64,000 nucleotides of DNA, taken from the NCBI GenBank assembly GCA_023418595.1, contig JAEZZI010000009.1, positions 25,241-89,240 of the forward strand, in the 5' to 3' direction. A program made the position numbers and the translations under genes. Of the stretch, positions 52,603 to 61,974 are shown one piece after another. The DNA is from Pseudomonadota bacterium (GTDB lineage: Bacteria; Pseudomonadota; Alphaproteobacteria; Sphingomonadales; Sphingomonadaceae). Below the pieces are notes generated by a model that searched no databases, was not told where the DNA came from, and saw only the letters and a program-made list of their open reading frames with translations. How positions within the stretch are numbered: position 1 is the stretch's first letter; every line of letters starts with the position of its first letter.

Positions 52603-54671
52603 GCAAGCATCCGTAATTTGGGTTCGCGATCGTAGAAGCGGTGCTTGGCCGCATCGACGAAACCGCCCAGATCGGTGACGCCCTTGTCCGGCTCGACGCC
52701 GGCCTTGTCGAGCAGCGCCTGCGCGCCGTCATTGGCACCGATCGCCTTCAAATGGCCGAACGCATCCATCGCGAACTGCACGGCGGCGCCTTCCTTCGCC
52801 AGCATCTTTCCGGCTTCGTCGGACAGGATGATCGCCACCGCGTCGAAGATCTGGCTGGGGGTGCCCGCCAGTTGCCCGTCCGCCGCACGCATCTTGCCAT
52901 CGGCCAGCTTCGCGCCGCCGACCTTGGGCGCGACGATCATCACCGTGCCGCCCGCCTGTTCGACCGCCGCCTTTACCGTGTCGATCTCGCCGCCGTCCGA
53001 ACCGTCGGCGATCAGGATGCCGACCTTGCGGCCTTCCAGCGTCGCCTTCATGTTCTTGTGGATCGACAGCGCGTCGCTCGGCTTCATGTCAACCGGCTCA
53101 CGCGCCGCCTTGGCCTTGGCGGGCAGGTCGATGCCCAGGCCATCGGCAACGCGCTTGGCCAGTTCCTCATCGACGTTGCGCAGATTGGCGACCATCCGCG
53201 GGCGCACCTGTTCCAACCCGACCTTCGACAGCTCGAACACGAAGGACGACGCGATATGCGCCTGTTCGTGCGCGTCCTGCGATTTCCAGAACAGCCGCGC
53301 CTGGCTGTAATGGTCGGCGAAGAGTTCGGCGCGGACACGTAGTTTCTCGCCACTCTCGTCCGATCCGGTCGACGCATCGACGGTCACGAAGCCCTTGGCC
53401 GCGCTCTCCCGCGGGCCACCCTCTTCGCCATGCTCGGCCAGGCTGTTGGGTTCGTAGTTCGCGCGGCCCTTGGGCACCATCGTCTGCATCATCCCGTCGC
53501 GCTGGAAATTATGCATCGGGCATTTGGGCGCGTTGACCGGGATCTGGTGGAAATTGGTGGTCCCCAGCCGCGACTTCTGCGTGTCGAGATAGCTGAACAG
53601 CCGCCCCTGAAGCAGCGGATCGTTCGAAAAATCGATGCCGGGCACGATGTTCGACGGCAGGAACGCGACCTGCTCGGTCTCGGCAAAGAAATTGTCGACA
53701 TTGCGGTTGAGCGTCATCCGCCCGATGATCCGCACCGGCACGTCGTCCTCGGGGATCAGCTTCGTCGCATCGAGCACGTCATAGGGCTGCGCCTCGGCGA
53801 ATGCTTCGTCGAACACCTGGATGCCGAGATCCCATTGCGGAAAATCGCCGCCATCGATCGCCTCGAACAGATCGCGGCGGTGATAGTCGTTGTCGGCGGC
53901 CTGCAATTTCAGCGCCTCGTCCCAGATGGTCGACTGGATGCCCAGCACCGGTTTCCAGTGGAATTTGACGAAGCTCGCCTTGCCCTTCGCGTTGACCAGC
54001 TTGAACGTATGGACCCCGAAGCCCTCCATCATGCGCAGCGAACGCGGCAGGGTGCGGTCGGACATCGCCCACATCAGCATGTGGGTCGTCTCGGGCATCA
54101 GGCTCGCCCAGTCCCAGAAGGTGTCGTGCGCGCTGCCCGCCTGGGGATAGGCGCGGTCGGCCTCCATCTTCACCGAATGGACCAGATCGGGGAATTTGAT
54201 CGCATCCTGAATGAAAAAGACGGGAATGTTGTTGCCGACCAGATCCCAGTTTCCTTCCCTGGTATAGAATTTGGTGGCGAAGCCGCGCACGTCGCGCGGG
54301 GTATCGACCGATCCCGCCCCGCCCGCGACGGTTGAAAAGCGCACGAACACCTCGGTCTTCTCGCCCTTTTCGAACACCGCTGCGCGGCTCAGGTCCGAAA
54401 TATCGTCGGTCGCCTCGAACACGCCGTGGGCACCCGACCCGCGGGCATGGACGATGCGCTCGGGAATGCGCTCGTGATCGAAATGAAAGATCTTTTCGCG
54501 CAGCACGAAATCTTCGAGCAGGGTCGGCCCCCGTGCGCCGGATTTCAGCGAGTTCTGGTTGTCGCTGATCGGGACGCCGTGATTGGTCGTCAGCATCGAC
54601 GCGGTTCCGCTCGCCTGCTGATGCTTCTCGCCGCCATTGCCCGTGCTCGTCTTGAATGCGTCGTCGGTCAT
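52599..54671 (-). CDS. katE: Large-subunit (clade 2) catalase HPII type
   Basis: About 690 residues from an ATG with AGGAGGG 4 nt upstream. The distal histidine is in RIPERIVHARGSGAHGVFE, the asparagine in LVGNNIPVFFIQDAIKFPD and the heme tyrosine in RLFSYLDTQKSRLG. The C-terminal 150 residues are the flavodoxin/DJ-1-like domain of large catalases (VGILIADGSDGGEID). It decomposes hydrogen peroxide. The first gene of a three-gene unit with PAP2 and UVR. Confidence 0.97.
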   Translation of the reverse strand: MTDDAFKTSTGNGGEKHQQASGTASMLTTNHGVPISDNQNSLKSGARGPTLLEDFVLREKIFHFDHERIPERIVHARGSGAHGVFEATDDISDLSRAAVFEKGEKTEVFVRFSTVAGGAGSVDTPRDVRGFATKFYTREGNWDLVGNNIPVFFIQDAIKFPDLVHSVKMEADRAYPQAGSAHDTFWDWASLMPETTHMLMWAMSDRTLPRSLRMMEGFGVHTFKLVNAKGKASFVKFHWKPVLGIQSTIWDEALKLQAADNDYHRRDLFEAIDGGDFPQWDLGIQVFDEAFAEAQPYDVLDATKLIPEDDVPVRIIGRMTLNRNVDNFFAETEQVAFLPSNIVPGIDFSNDPLLQGRLFSYLDTQKSRLGTTNFHQIPVNAPKCPMHNFQRDGMMQTMVPKGRANYEPNSLAEHGEEGGPRESAAKGFVTVDASTGSDESGEKLRVRAELFADHYSQARLFWKSQDAHEQAHIASSFVFELSKVGLEQVRPRMVANLRNVDEELAKRVADGLGIDLPAKAKAAREPVDMKPSDALSIHKNMKATLEGRKVGILIADGSDGGEIDTVKAAVEQAGGTVMIVAPKVGGAKLADGKMRAADGQLAGTPSQIFDAVAIILSDEAGKMLAKEGAAVQFAMDAFGHLKAIGANDGAQALLDKAGVEPDKGVTDLGGFVDAAKHRFYDREPKLRMLA

Positions 54672-54793
54672 GATGCCCTCCTGTCGTGATCTTGAAGGAC
54701 GCAACCGCTCGCGACGCGCAAAGGTCCGCGAGAAAATGCGATCAGGCCGATCGCTTTGGACATGGGCCGCACAGGCGATTAAGGACGCGCGCC

Positions 54794-55474
54794 ATGAACG
54801 ATCCGACCACCATTCGCCGCCTCTATGGCCGTCGCCAGGGGCACAAGCTGCGCCAGGGCCAGGCTACGCTTGTCGAGGAATTGCTGCCCAGGCTGAAGGT
54901 CCCCGAAACCGGCGCGCTCGACGCGACGCTGTTGTTCGGCGACGACCGTCCGATCGAATTCGAAATCGGCTTCGGCAGCGGCGAGCATCTGGCGGGACAG
55001 GCGGAGGCGCGCGCCGACCACGGTTTCATCGGCTGCGAACCGTTCATCAACGGCGTGGTCGGCGCGCTAAGCCATGTCCGCGACCGCGGCCTGAACAATG
55101 TCCGCATCCATATGGGCGACGCGCTGGAGGTGCTGGAACGCCTTCCCGACGCCAGTTTGAGCCGCGTCTATCTGCTTCACCCCGACCCCTGGCCCAAGGC
55201 GCGCCATGCCAAGCGCCGGATGATGAACCACGGACCCGTGGACCTGATCGCCAGGAAGCTGAAACCCGGCTGCGAGTTCCGCCTGGGCACCGATGACCCG
55301 ACCTATTGCCGCTGGTCGATGATGGTCATGGACCAGCGCCGCGATTTCGAATGGCAGGCGGCATGCGCGCAGGATTTCCTGACCCGCCCCGACGACTGGC
55401 TTGAGACGCGCTACGAACGCAAGGCCCGGCGCAAGGGTCATGAGGTGTGGTATTTCCGCTACGTGCGGGTCTGA
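54794..55474 (+). CDS. trmB: tRNA (guanine-N7)-methyltransferase
   Basis: Protein of 226 residues from the ATG of MNDPTTIRRLYGRRQGHKLR. SAM motif FEIGFGSGEHLAGQA, HPDPWPKARHAKRRMMNHG and the C-terminal TRYERKARRKGHEVWYFRY identify TrmB. It makes m7G46 in tRNA. It is divergent from katE, and its stop abuts the stop of the convergent acetyltransferase gene. Confidence 0.96.
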   Translation: MNDPTTIRRLYGRRQGHKLRQGQATLVEELLPRLKVPETGALDATLLFGDDRPIEFEIGFGSGEHLAGQAEARADHGFIGCEPFINGVVGALSHVRDRGLNNVRIHMGDALEVLERLPDASLSRVYLLHPDPWPKARHAKRRMMNHGPVDLIARKLKPGCEFRLGTDDPTYCRWSMMVMDQRRDFEWQAACAQDFLTRPDDWLETRYERKARRKGHEVWYFRYVRV

Positions 55475-56575
55475 TCAGGCGGCGGGCCAGTGCCCGCTGC
55501 GCGCCCAGACCCGACCGAACGCATCCGCGGCGATGCCCGCAATCCCCGGTCGCACGAACAGCCAGTCGCGGATCGCGGGGCCATCCGCCGCGCCGATGGT
55601 GCGCTTGTAGCCGCTGTCGCCTGCGCCCCAGTCGACGCGCGTGATGCCGTCGTCCAATGCGCGGACCAGATTGCGGTAATAGAGCAATTTCCCCGGCGAA
55701 TGCTTGGCGTAAGCAGGCAGATAGCTGTTGGCGATGGCGTATTTCAGGTCGCCGGCGTTGAGATCGAACGAAAATGCCGCGGGCTTGCCATCGACGCGCA
55801 GCACCGCCGCCCACATTGCCCCAGCGATCACCGGGTCCGCCGCTGCCAGCCGCCAGAACCGGCCATGGGCATCGCTCGCAAATTTGGCATCGCGCCCATC
55901 GGTCCGTTCGCCGATCCAGCTACCGCACTCGATATCGGCAAGCGCGTCGAATGCCGCGTCGTCCCAGCCCGCGCCGCTGACGAACTGCCAGTCGAGCGCG
56001 CCATGTTCGCCCAGATGCTTTTCGTGAAAGCGGTTCTTGCGCAGCGTCGAATTGCGCGGCCAGGTGCCTTCGGCGCGCAATCCCGCCATGTCGAGCACGA
56101 AGCTTTCGGCGACGAAGCGCGGCACCGCGCGCCAGCCGCGTCGATCGGCGGCAGCGCGCAGCCCTTCGAGCGCCGGATCGCCATCATAGACGGGGCCGAA
56201 CCGCAGCACGCGGGTGTCGCGCGCGATCGCATCCAGCAGCGCATCGAACGCGCCCGGTCCCGCCTCGCCCGCCACCGGGAAACTGCGAAACGGCCAATAG
56301 CTGCCCGCGACCATCGCCATGCCCAGCGCCTGAGGGCCGACCGACACGGCGGGCAGCGCGATCACCGGCATGCCGTCGCGCTCCACCACCCAGGTGCGTG
56401 GCCGTCCGCCATAGGCCTGGGCCGCGGCAGCGAACCAGCCGTGGCGCAGGAAACGATACGTGGGCGCGCCGCATTCGGCGACCGCATCGATTGCCGTCGA
56501 CAACCCGTCGCGCACCAGCACGGCGTACCGGTTCACGAAACTGGCGCGGTCGCCTGCAACGATGGGAGCGTTCAT
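55475..56575 (-). CDS. GNAT-fold acyltransferase (CelD/BcsL or FemAB-like)
   Basis: About 366 residues from the ATG of MNAPIVAGDRASF. TYRFLRHGWFAAAAQAYGG, NSTLRKNRFHEKHLGEHG and AFSFDLNAGDLKYAIANSYLPAYAKHSPGKLLYYRNL match the CelD/BcsL acyltransferase group. Substrate unknown. A second acyltransferase of a related type lies at 14.7 kb. Confidence 0.82.
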   Translation of the reverse strand: MNAPIVAGDRASFVNRYAVLVRDGLSTAIDAVAECGAPTYRFLRHGWFAAAAQAYGGRPRTWVVERDGMPVIALPAVSVGPQALGMAMVAGSYWPFRSFPVAGEAGPGAFDALLDAIARDTRVLRFGPVYDGDPALEGLRAAADRRGWRAVPRFVAESFVLDMAGLRAEGTWPRNSTLRKNRFHEKHLGEHGALDWQFVSGAGWDDAAFDALADIECGSWIGERTDGRDAKFASDAHGRFWRLAAADPVIAGAMWAAVLRVDGKPAAFSFDLNAGDLKYAIANSYLPAYAKHSPGKLLYYRNLVRALDDGITRVDWGAGDSGYKRTIGAADGPAIRDWLFVRPGIAGIAADAFGRVWARSGHWPAA

Positions 56576-56681
56576 CACCCGATGCCCCTTACGCCCGAAT
56601 GCGTTACCAACCGGTGGAAATCGGCTCGCGACATCAAGTCGCTTGCAGCGCGGCACGCCCCCGCGCCATAGTCAGTGTGCA

Positions 56682-57143
56682 ATGGAATTTTCCCCCGGCA
56701 TCTCGACCGTCGCCGCGACGATCCAGTCCGCGATCGCGCCCGTGTTCCTGCTGGCCGGGATCGGCGCGATCCTGAACGTGCTGGCCGGGCGGCTGGCGCG
56801 CATCGTCGACAGGGCGCGCGCGCTGGAGAAACTTCATCCCAGTTCGACCGGTCCCGAGCATGACCGCCATGTCTGGGAATTGCGCCTGCTCGACCGGCGG
56901 ATCACCGTCATCAACGGCGCGCTGTCGCTCTGCGTGCTGAGCGCGGTCGCGATCTGCCTGGTCGTCGCACTGCTGTTCGTCGGCGCGCTGACCGACCTGT
57001 CGATCGGTCGCATTGTCGCCTTCGCCTTCATCCTGTCGATGGGGGTGCTGACGATCGGGCTGATTCTGTTCCTGGTCGAGGTTCAGATGTCGCTGAAGGC
57101 GATCCACGTCCGCGCCGAATTGCTCGAGCGCGACCGCAAGTGA
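56682..57143 (+). CDS. DUF2721 membrane protein
   Basis: Protein of 153 residues from the ATG of MEFSPGISTVAATIQSAI. The N-terminal helix, the conserved RLARIVDRARALEKLHP and two more helices (LSLCVLSAVAICLVVALLFVGAL, FILSMGVLTIGLILFLVEV) define DUF2721. Function unknown. It overlaps the next gene by 4 nt (GTGA). Confidence 0.9.
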   Translation: MEFSPGISTVAATIQSAIAPVFLLAGIGAILNVLAGRLARIVDRARALEKLHPSSTGPEHDRHVWELRLLDRRITVINGALSLCVLSAVAICLVVALLFVGALTDLSIGRIVAFAFILSMGVLTIGLILFLVEVQMSLKAIHVRAELLERDRK

Positions 57144-57559
57144 CTCTGCACGCCGAACGCCGATTGTTGCAGGGCGTGATCGCGGCGACCTGTACCGTGT
57201 CGCTGTCGGCCTCGGTCGCCTCGATCCTTCAGGGACCGGGATGGCTGATGGACGATGGCTATGTCTCGACCGATCTCGACAGCCATTTCCGCTATCTGTC
57301 GGGGCTGCTGCTCGCCATCGCGATCGGATTTCTGAGCTGTATACGCGGGATCGAAAGCAAAGGCCCTCGGATTCGGATGCTGGCGCTGATCGTGGTCGTC
57401 GGCGGGCTGTCGCGCGCATACAGCGCGGGAGTGGTCGGACTGCCCTCGTTCGGGCATCTCGGCGGGCTGACGATCGAACTGGTGATCGTGCCGGTCATCA
57501 CCGCGTGGCAATGGTCGTTCGCCCGGCGCGCGAACCGGGAAGCGGCGATGCTGCTCTGA
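57140..57559 (+). CDS. DUF4345 membrane protein
   Basis: Protein of 139 residues from a GTG overlapping the DUF2721 stop. Four hydrophobic helices and the motif LDSHFRYLSGLLLAIAIGFLSCIRGIE with VGGLSRAYSAGVVGLPS match DUF4345. Function unknown. A hairpin repeat follows. Confidence 0.88.
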   Translation: MTLHAERRLLQGVIAATCTVSLSASVASILQGPGWLMDDGYVSTDLDSHFRYLSGLLLAIAIGFLSCIRGIESKGPRIRMLALIVVVGGLSRAYSAGVVGLPSFGHLGGLTIELVIVPVITAWQWSFARRANREAAMLL

Positions 57560-57571
57560 CCCCCTGTCCCC

Positions 57572-57647
57572 GCTGGTTTCGAGCGAAGTCGAGAAACGTG
57601 ACCGAAGTATTTGGCGCACGTTTCTCGACTTCGCTCGAAACGAACGG
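57572..57647. repeat. Hairpin repeat, GTTTCGAGCGAAGTCGAG family, copy 6
   Basis: Arms of about 24 nt pair almost perfectly around a 21-nt centre. It lies in the convergent gap between the DUF4345 and amidase genes, and its edges are within 13 nt of both stops. Confidence 0.92.
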
Positions 57648-57659
57648 GGGTATTGCGCG

Positions 57660-59252
57660 TTACCGCACCCCCTCCAGCCCCTCGCCCGTCTCGACGCTCG
57701 GCAGATAGCGCGGGGGCTGGCGCAGCTTGCCCGCCTGCTCGAACACATGTCCCGCGCCCAGCAACAGCCCGTCGCTATGCGCGGGGCCGATGAACGAAAT
57801 GCCGACCGGCAACCCGTCGACCAAACCCATCGGCACGGTCAGGTGCGGATAGCCCGATACCGCCGCCAGCCGGCTCGCGCTCGGCCCGCCGAAATTGTCG
57901 CCGTGCACGGGGTCGCTAAGCCAGGCAGGGCCGTTCGACGGCGCGACGTAAAGCTGGGCGTCGGCGGCTTTCAGGATCGCATCGATCCCTTGCGGCCCCG
58001 CCTGTCGCCGCGCCGTGGCCAGCGCTTCCTTATAGGCCGGATCGTCCAGCCCCTTGGTCGCCTCGGCCATCACAAAGATTTCCTGCCCGAAATAGGGCAT
58101 TTCGCGCGCCGCCTCGCTTGTGTTGAACGCCATCACATCGGCCAGCGTACGCACCCTTACCGCAGGCGGGGTCGTCGCGAGATAGGCGTTCAGATCGGCT
58201 TTCAACTCGGCAAGCAGCACCGCGAACTCGGCATCGCCCAGACCCGGCAGGTCGGGCATCCTGGCATCGACCAGCACCGCGCCCTCAGCCTTCAGCACCG
58301 CAAGCGCGGCGTCGTAGCGCGCTTCGATCTCGTCCGACATGTCGGGACGCAGCACCGCGATCCGCACGCCGTTCAGCGAAGCGCTCGACAGCCCGGCCGC
58401 ATAGTCGCGCCGGTGGCGATCGGCGTCCCTGGTTGCCGCGTCAGCAAGATCGCTGCCGATCATCGCAGAGAACAACGCGGCGACATCGGCGACGCTGCGG
58501 CCCATCGGTCCGGCAATGTCCTGGCTGTGGCTGATCGGCACGATATGCGTGCGGCTGATCAGACCCATGGTCGGCTTCAATCCGACCAGGCCGTTGATCG
58601 CAGCGGGACAGGTGATCGACCCGTCGGTCTCCGTCCCCACCCCGACCGCCGCGAAGCTCGCCGCGATCGCCGCCCCCGTGCCCGACGACGATCCGCAGGC
58701 CGATCGGTCGAGCGCATAGGGGTTCTTCACCAGCCCGCCGACCGCGCTCCACCCGCTCATCGATTCGGTCGATCGGATGTTGGCCCATTCGCTGAGGTTA
58801 GTCTTGCCCAGGATCACCGCGCCCGCCGCGCGCAGCCGTGCCACCACCGGCGCGTCGCGGCGGGTGACGTTGTCGGCAAGCGCCAGGCTCCCCGCCGTGG
58901 TCGGCAGTCCTCCGCGCGTCTCGATATTGTCTTTCACCACCACCGGCACGCCGTGCAGTGGCCCGCGCACCCGCCCGGCGCGGCGTTCGGCGTCCATTGC
59001 GCGCGCCTCGGCAATCGCGCCGGGTTCGACCGCAATCATCGCGCGGAGAGTCGGACCCTTTCGATCCATCGATTCGATCCGGGCCAGATAGGCAGCGGCA
59101 ATCGCCTCGCTCGACGCCTCGCCGCGCGTCATCATCGCCTGTAGCTCGGCGACCGACCGCTCCTCGACCGCGACGCTGCGCGTCTGGGCGACCGGATCGC
59201 CCGGCGTCGCCGCGCCCATTGCCCCCAACGCCGCCAGCCAGTGCCAGATCAT
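57660..59252 (-). CDS. Amidase signature family enzyme
   Basis: About 530 residues from the ATG of MIWHWLAALGAMGAAT, whose first 20 residues look like a short signal or membrane anchor. The Ser-cisSer-Lys triad is in VVVKDNIETRGG, SACGSSSGTGAA and TDGSITCPAA. It hydrolyses amide bonds; the substrate is unknown. A variant hairpin repeat lies just upstream of its start. Confidence 0.92.
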   Translation of the reverse strand: MIWHWLAALGAMGAATPGDPVAQTRSVAVEERSVAELQAMMTRGEASSEAIAAAYLARIESMDRKGPTLRAMIAVEPGAIAEARAMDAERRAGRVRGPLHGVPVVVKDNIETRGGLPTTAGSLALADNVTRRDAPVVARLRAAGAVILGKTNLSEWANIRSTESMSGWSAVGGLVKNPYALDRSACGSSSGTGAAIAASFAAVGVGTETDGSITCPAAINGLVGLKPTMGLISRTHIVPISHSQDIAGPMGRSVADVAALFSAMIGSDLADAATRDADRHRRDYAAGLSSASLNGVRIAVLRPDMSDEIEARYDAALAVLKAEGAVLVDARMPDLPGLGDAEFAVLLAELKADLNAYLATTPPAVRVRTLADVMAFNTSEAAREMPYFGQEIFVMAEATKGLDDPAYKEALATARRQAGPQGIDAILKAADAQLYVAPSNGPAWLSDPVHGDNFGGPSASRLAAVSGYPHLTVPMGLVDGLPVGISFIGPAHSDGLLLGAGHVFEQAGKLRQPPRYLPSVETGEGLEGVR

Positions 59253-59294
59253 CGTATTATCCCCCGCTACGGGTCGTTCCGACCATTCAACACC

Positions 59295-59370
59295 GTTCGT
59301 TTCGGGCATAGTTGAGAAACGCGATCGATGCGCTCGGCATGCGTTTCTCGACTATGCTCGAAACGAACGG
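59295..59370. repeat. Hairpin repeat, GTTTCGAGCGAAGTCGAG family, copy 7 (variant core)
   Basis: The core differs from the other copies in both arms: GGCATAGTTGAG on the left and CTCGACTATGCTC on the right, where the usual bases are GCGAAGTCGAG and CTCGACTTCGC. The changes are largely compensatory, so the arms still pair. It lies upstream of the amidase gene, in the gap before nrdA. Confidence 0.9.
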
Positions 59371-59842
59371 ATGGATGGGATCGGATTTGCCACCCCCGTT
59401 CGACCAAAGGCTAGTCTGCGAACGCGCCGCAACACAAGCGCTTGTGGTTGCTGGTGCATTCAGGACTCATCCACCGAAATAAATTTCGCGTTCGATTCCT
59501 GTTCGCTTGCGTTTTTCGGAACCCCCATGACGCCGCGCGTCGCGGCCGGTCCGGCAATATCACCGCGCGACGAAGCGAGCCTTTTCATCGGCCAGTCGTT
59601 GGATGAACAAAAGATTTACGGGCTTGCGTCCGGACGCGTTTGGCCACAATCTCTAGTGGTCACGACGGGGGACAAGCGCTAGCACTGGTATGCCAGCCAC
59701 GCGATGCCATATCGGGTGGGGGTTTGGCTTTGCGCCCTTCCGATGGCCGCGGACCCGATTTGTTCTGTGGCCTCCACCCCGTCCGAAATGCTAACACCGG
59801 GGCTTGTCCCCGAGTCGAACGAATTAGGAACGGGGGCCAGTC
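59371..59842. other. Long non-coding gap before nrdA
   Basis: About 470 nt without a convincing gene. It holds the candidate dyad at 59432, an AT-richer stretch around 59480-59520 (AAATAAATTTCGCG) and a small hairpin CGGGG-CTTGT-CCCCG near 59802. An open frame at 59371-59682 has unlikely composition. The length suggests a regulated leader for the reductase operon. Confidence 0.5.
59432..59447. promoter_or_regulatory. Palindrome resembling an NrdR box
   Basis: CACAAGCGCTTGTG (59433-59446) is a 14-bp perfect palindrome. As a 16-mer, ACACAAGCGCTTGTGG matches the outer positions of the NrdR box (ACACWATATATWGTGT) but has GCGC in place of the central ATAT. No second box at the usual spacing was seen. 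NrdR represses nrd operons, so the position before nrdA is suggestive. Confidence 0.35.
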
Positions 59843-61783
59843 ATGGATTTCAGGGAAACGCAGGACGATCGCGTGAACGATACCGCCACCCACACCGCCG
59901 AAGCGCCCATCGCGGACGCCGCCCACAACGCCCGCGCGCCCAAGCGCGAAGGCTCGGCGAAGACCGTCGACAGCAAGTCGGTGATCCCCTCGCCCTATCC
60001 GGTCGAGGTCGATCACAGCCGCGACGCGCTGCTGACCGAATTCGGCAAGGATACGCTCAAGGACCGCTATCTGCTGCCCGGCGAATCGTTTCAGGATCTG
60101 TTCGTGCGCGTGGCGTCGGCCTATGCCGACGATGCCGATCATGCCCAGCGCATCTACGACTATATCTCCAAACTGTGGTTCATGCCGGCGACGCCGGTGC
60201 TGTCGAACGGCGGCACGGGGCGCGGCCTGCCGATCAGCTGCTACCTCAACTCGGTCCCCGACAGCCTCGAGGGCATTGTCGAGACCTGGAACGAGAATGT
60301 GTGGCTCGCGTCGCGCGGCGGCGGCATCGGCACCTATTGGGGCGCGGTGCGCGGCATCGGCGAACCCGTTGGCCTGAACGGCAAGACCAGCGGCATCATC
60401 CCGTTCGTGCGCGTGATGGATTCGCTGACGCTCGCGATCTCGCAAGGCTCGCTGCGTCGCGGATCGGCGGCCTGCTATCTCGACATCTCGCATCCCGAAA
60501 TCGAGGAGTTCCTCGAAATCCGCAAACCGTCGGGCGATTTCAACCGCAAGGCGCTCAATCTTCACCACGGCGTCCTCATCCCCGACGAATTCATGGAATG
60601 CGTGCGTGCGGGCGGCGAATGGACGCTGCGTTCGCCCAAGGACGGGTCCGAGCGCGGCAAGGTCGATGCGCGCACGCTGTTCCAGAAGCTGGTCGAAACC
60701 CGCCTCGCCACCGGCGAGCCGTACATCGTGTTCTCGGATCACGTGAACTCGACCATGCCCAAGCATCACCGCGATCTGGGGCTGAAGGTGTCGACCTCGA
60801 ACCTGTGCAGCGAGATCACGCTGCCCACCGGCCGCGACCATCTGGGCAATGATCGCACCGCGGTCTGCTGCCTGTCGTCGCTTAATCTCGAAACCTGGGA
60901 CGAATGGAACGGCGACAAGCGCTTCATCGAGGATGTGATGCGCTTCCTCGACAATGTGCTGACCGACTATATCGAGCGCGCGCCGGATGAAATGGCCCGC
61001 GCCCGCTATTCGGCGGAGCGCGAGCGTTCGGTCGGTCTGGGCGTCATGGGCTTCCACAGCTTCCTGCAGGCACGCGGCCTGCCGATGGAAGGCGCGATGG
61101 CCAAGTCGTGGAACCTCAGGATGTTCAAGCACATCAGCGGTCAGGCGAACGAAGCGTCGATGGCGCTGGCGGTCGAGCGCGGCCCCTGCCCCGACGCGGC
61201 CGAGATGGGCGTGATGGAGCGCTTCAGCTGCAAGATGGCGATCGCGCCCACCGCCTCGATCTCGATCATTTGCGGCGGCACGTCTGCCTGCATCGAACCG
61301 ATCCCGGCCAATATCTATACCCACAAGACGCTGTCGGGATCATGGTCGGTCAAGAATCCGTATCTGGAAAAGCTGCTGATCGAAAAGTCGAAGAATTCGG
61401 ACAATGTCTGGAATTCGATCTTGGAAAAGGGCGGCAGCGTCCAGCATCTCGACTTCCTTTCGCAGGAAGAAAAGGACGTGTTCAAAACCTCGTTCGAACT
61501 CGATCAGCGCTGGCTGCTCGAACTCGCGGGCGACCGCGCGCCGTTCATCGACCAGGCGCAGTCGCTGAACCTGTTCATCCCCGCCGATGTCGATAAATGG
61601 GATCTGCTGATGCTCCATTTCCGGGCGTGGGAACTGGGGATCAAGTCGCTCTATTATCTCCGCTCCAAATCGGTGCAGCGCGCAGGCTTTGCAGGCGGGG
61701 TAGAGGCCGACAACACGTCCGAACTCGCCAAATATGATCTGGGCGAAAGCACGGATTACGACGAATGTCTGGCATGTCAGTGA
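59843..61783 (+). CDS. nrdA: Class I ribonucleotide reductase alpha subunit
   Basis: Protein of 646 residues with AGGAACGGGGG before the ATG. Redox and radical cysteines: GLPISCYLNSVPD, SNLCSEITLP, TAVCCLSSLNLE, and the C-terminal ECLACQ. PTASISIICGGTSACIEPIPANIY is the substrate-loop region. The first 45 residues are polar and show no ATP-cone motif, so the usual activity-control domain seems to be missing. It reduces ribonucleotides to deoxyribonucleotides with NrdB. Confidence 0.97.
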   Translation: MDFRETQDDRVNDTATHTAEAPIADAAHNARAPKREGSAKTVDSKSVIPSPYPVEVDHSRDALLTEFGKDTLKDRYLLPGESFQDLFVRVASAYADDADHAQRIYDYISKLWFMPATPVLSNGGTGRGLPISCYLNSVPDSLEGIVETWNENVWLASRGGGIGTYWGAVRGIGEPVGLNGKTSGIIPFVRVMDSLTLAISQGSLRRGSAACYLDISHPEIEEFLEIRKPSGDFNRKALNLHHGVLIPDEFMECVRAGGEWTLRSPKDGSERGKVDARTLFQKLVETRLATGEPYIVFSDHVNSTMPKHHRDLGLKVSTSNLCSEITLPTGRDHLGNDRTAVCCLSSLNLETWDEWNGDKRFIEDVMRFLDNVLTDYIERAPDEMARARYSAERERSVGLGVMGFHSFLQARGLPMEGAMAKSWNLRMFKHISGQANEASMALAVERGPCPDAAEMGVMERFSCKMAIAPTASISIICGGTSACIEPIPANIYTHKTLSGSWSVKNPYLEKLLIEKSKNSDNVWNSILEKGGSVQHLDFLSQEEKDVFKTSFELDQRWLLELAGDRAPFIDQAQSLNLFIPADVDKWDLLMLHFRAWELGIKSLYYLRSKSVQRAGFAGGVEADNTSELAKYDLGESTDYDECLACQ

Positions 61784-61971
61784 TCGAAGCACCCTTCATC
61801 GCCAACGCCAGCGGCGCCGAGCCGCTGGTCGAGACCGGGCCGACGCTGACCTCGGACGAACTCGCGACGCTGGCGACCCGGGCGTTGAAGCGCCCGGAGA
61901 CGATCAGCGTCGACGAAATCCGCATCCTCGCCGCCTCGGTCCTGGTCGAAGCGACGGGTCAGGCTGCCTGA
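61765..61971 (+). CDS. Small protein of unknown function between nrdA and nrdB
   Basis: Sixty-eight residues (or 65 from the second ATG), overlapping nrdA by 19 nt. It has one likely helical segment (TSDELATLATRALKRPETISVDEIRILAASVLVEATGQAA). I do not recognise it. Position and coupling to nrdA suggest it is translated with the reductase. Confidence 0.65.
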   Translation: MSGMSVIEAPFIANASGAEPLVETGPTLTSDELATLATRALKRPETISVDEIRILAASVLVEATGQAA

Positions 61972-61974
61972 ATT

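Noticed and set aside
57747..59144. Plus-strand open frame opposite the amidase gene
   Set aside because: No domain can be seen and the minus strand has the complete amidase triad.
59371..59682. Possible 103-residue gene upstream of nrdA
   Set aside because: It starts at the edge of a hairpin repeat, has no ribosome-binding site that I can see and mixed composition without any recognisable pattern.
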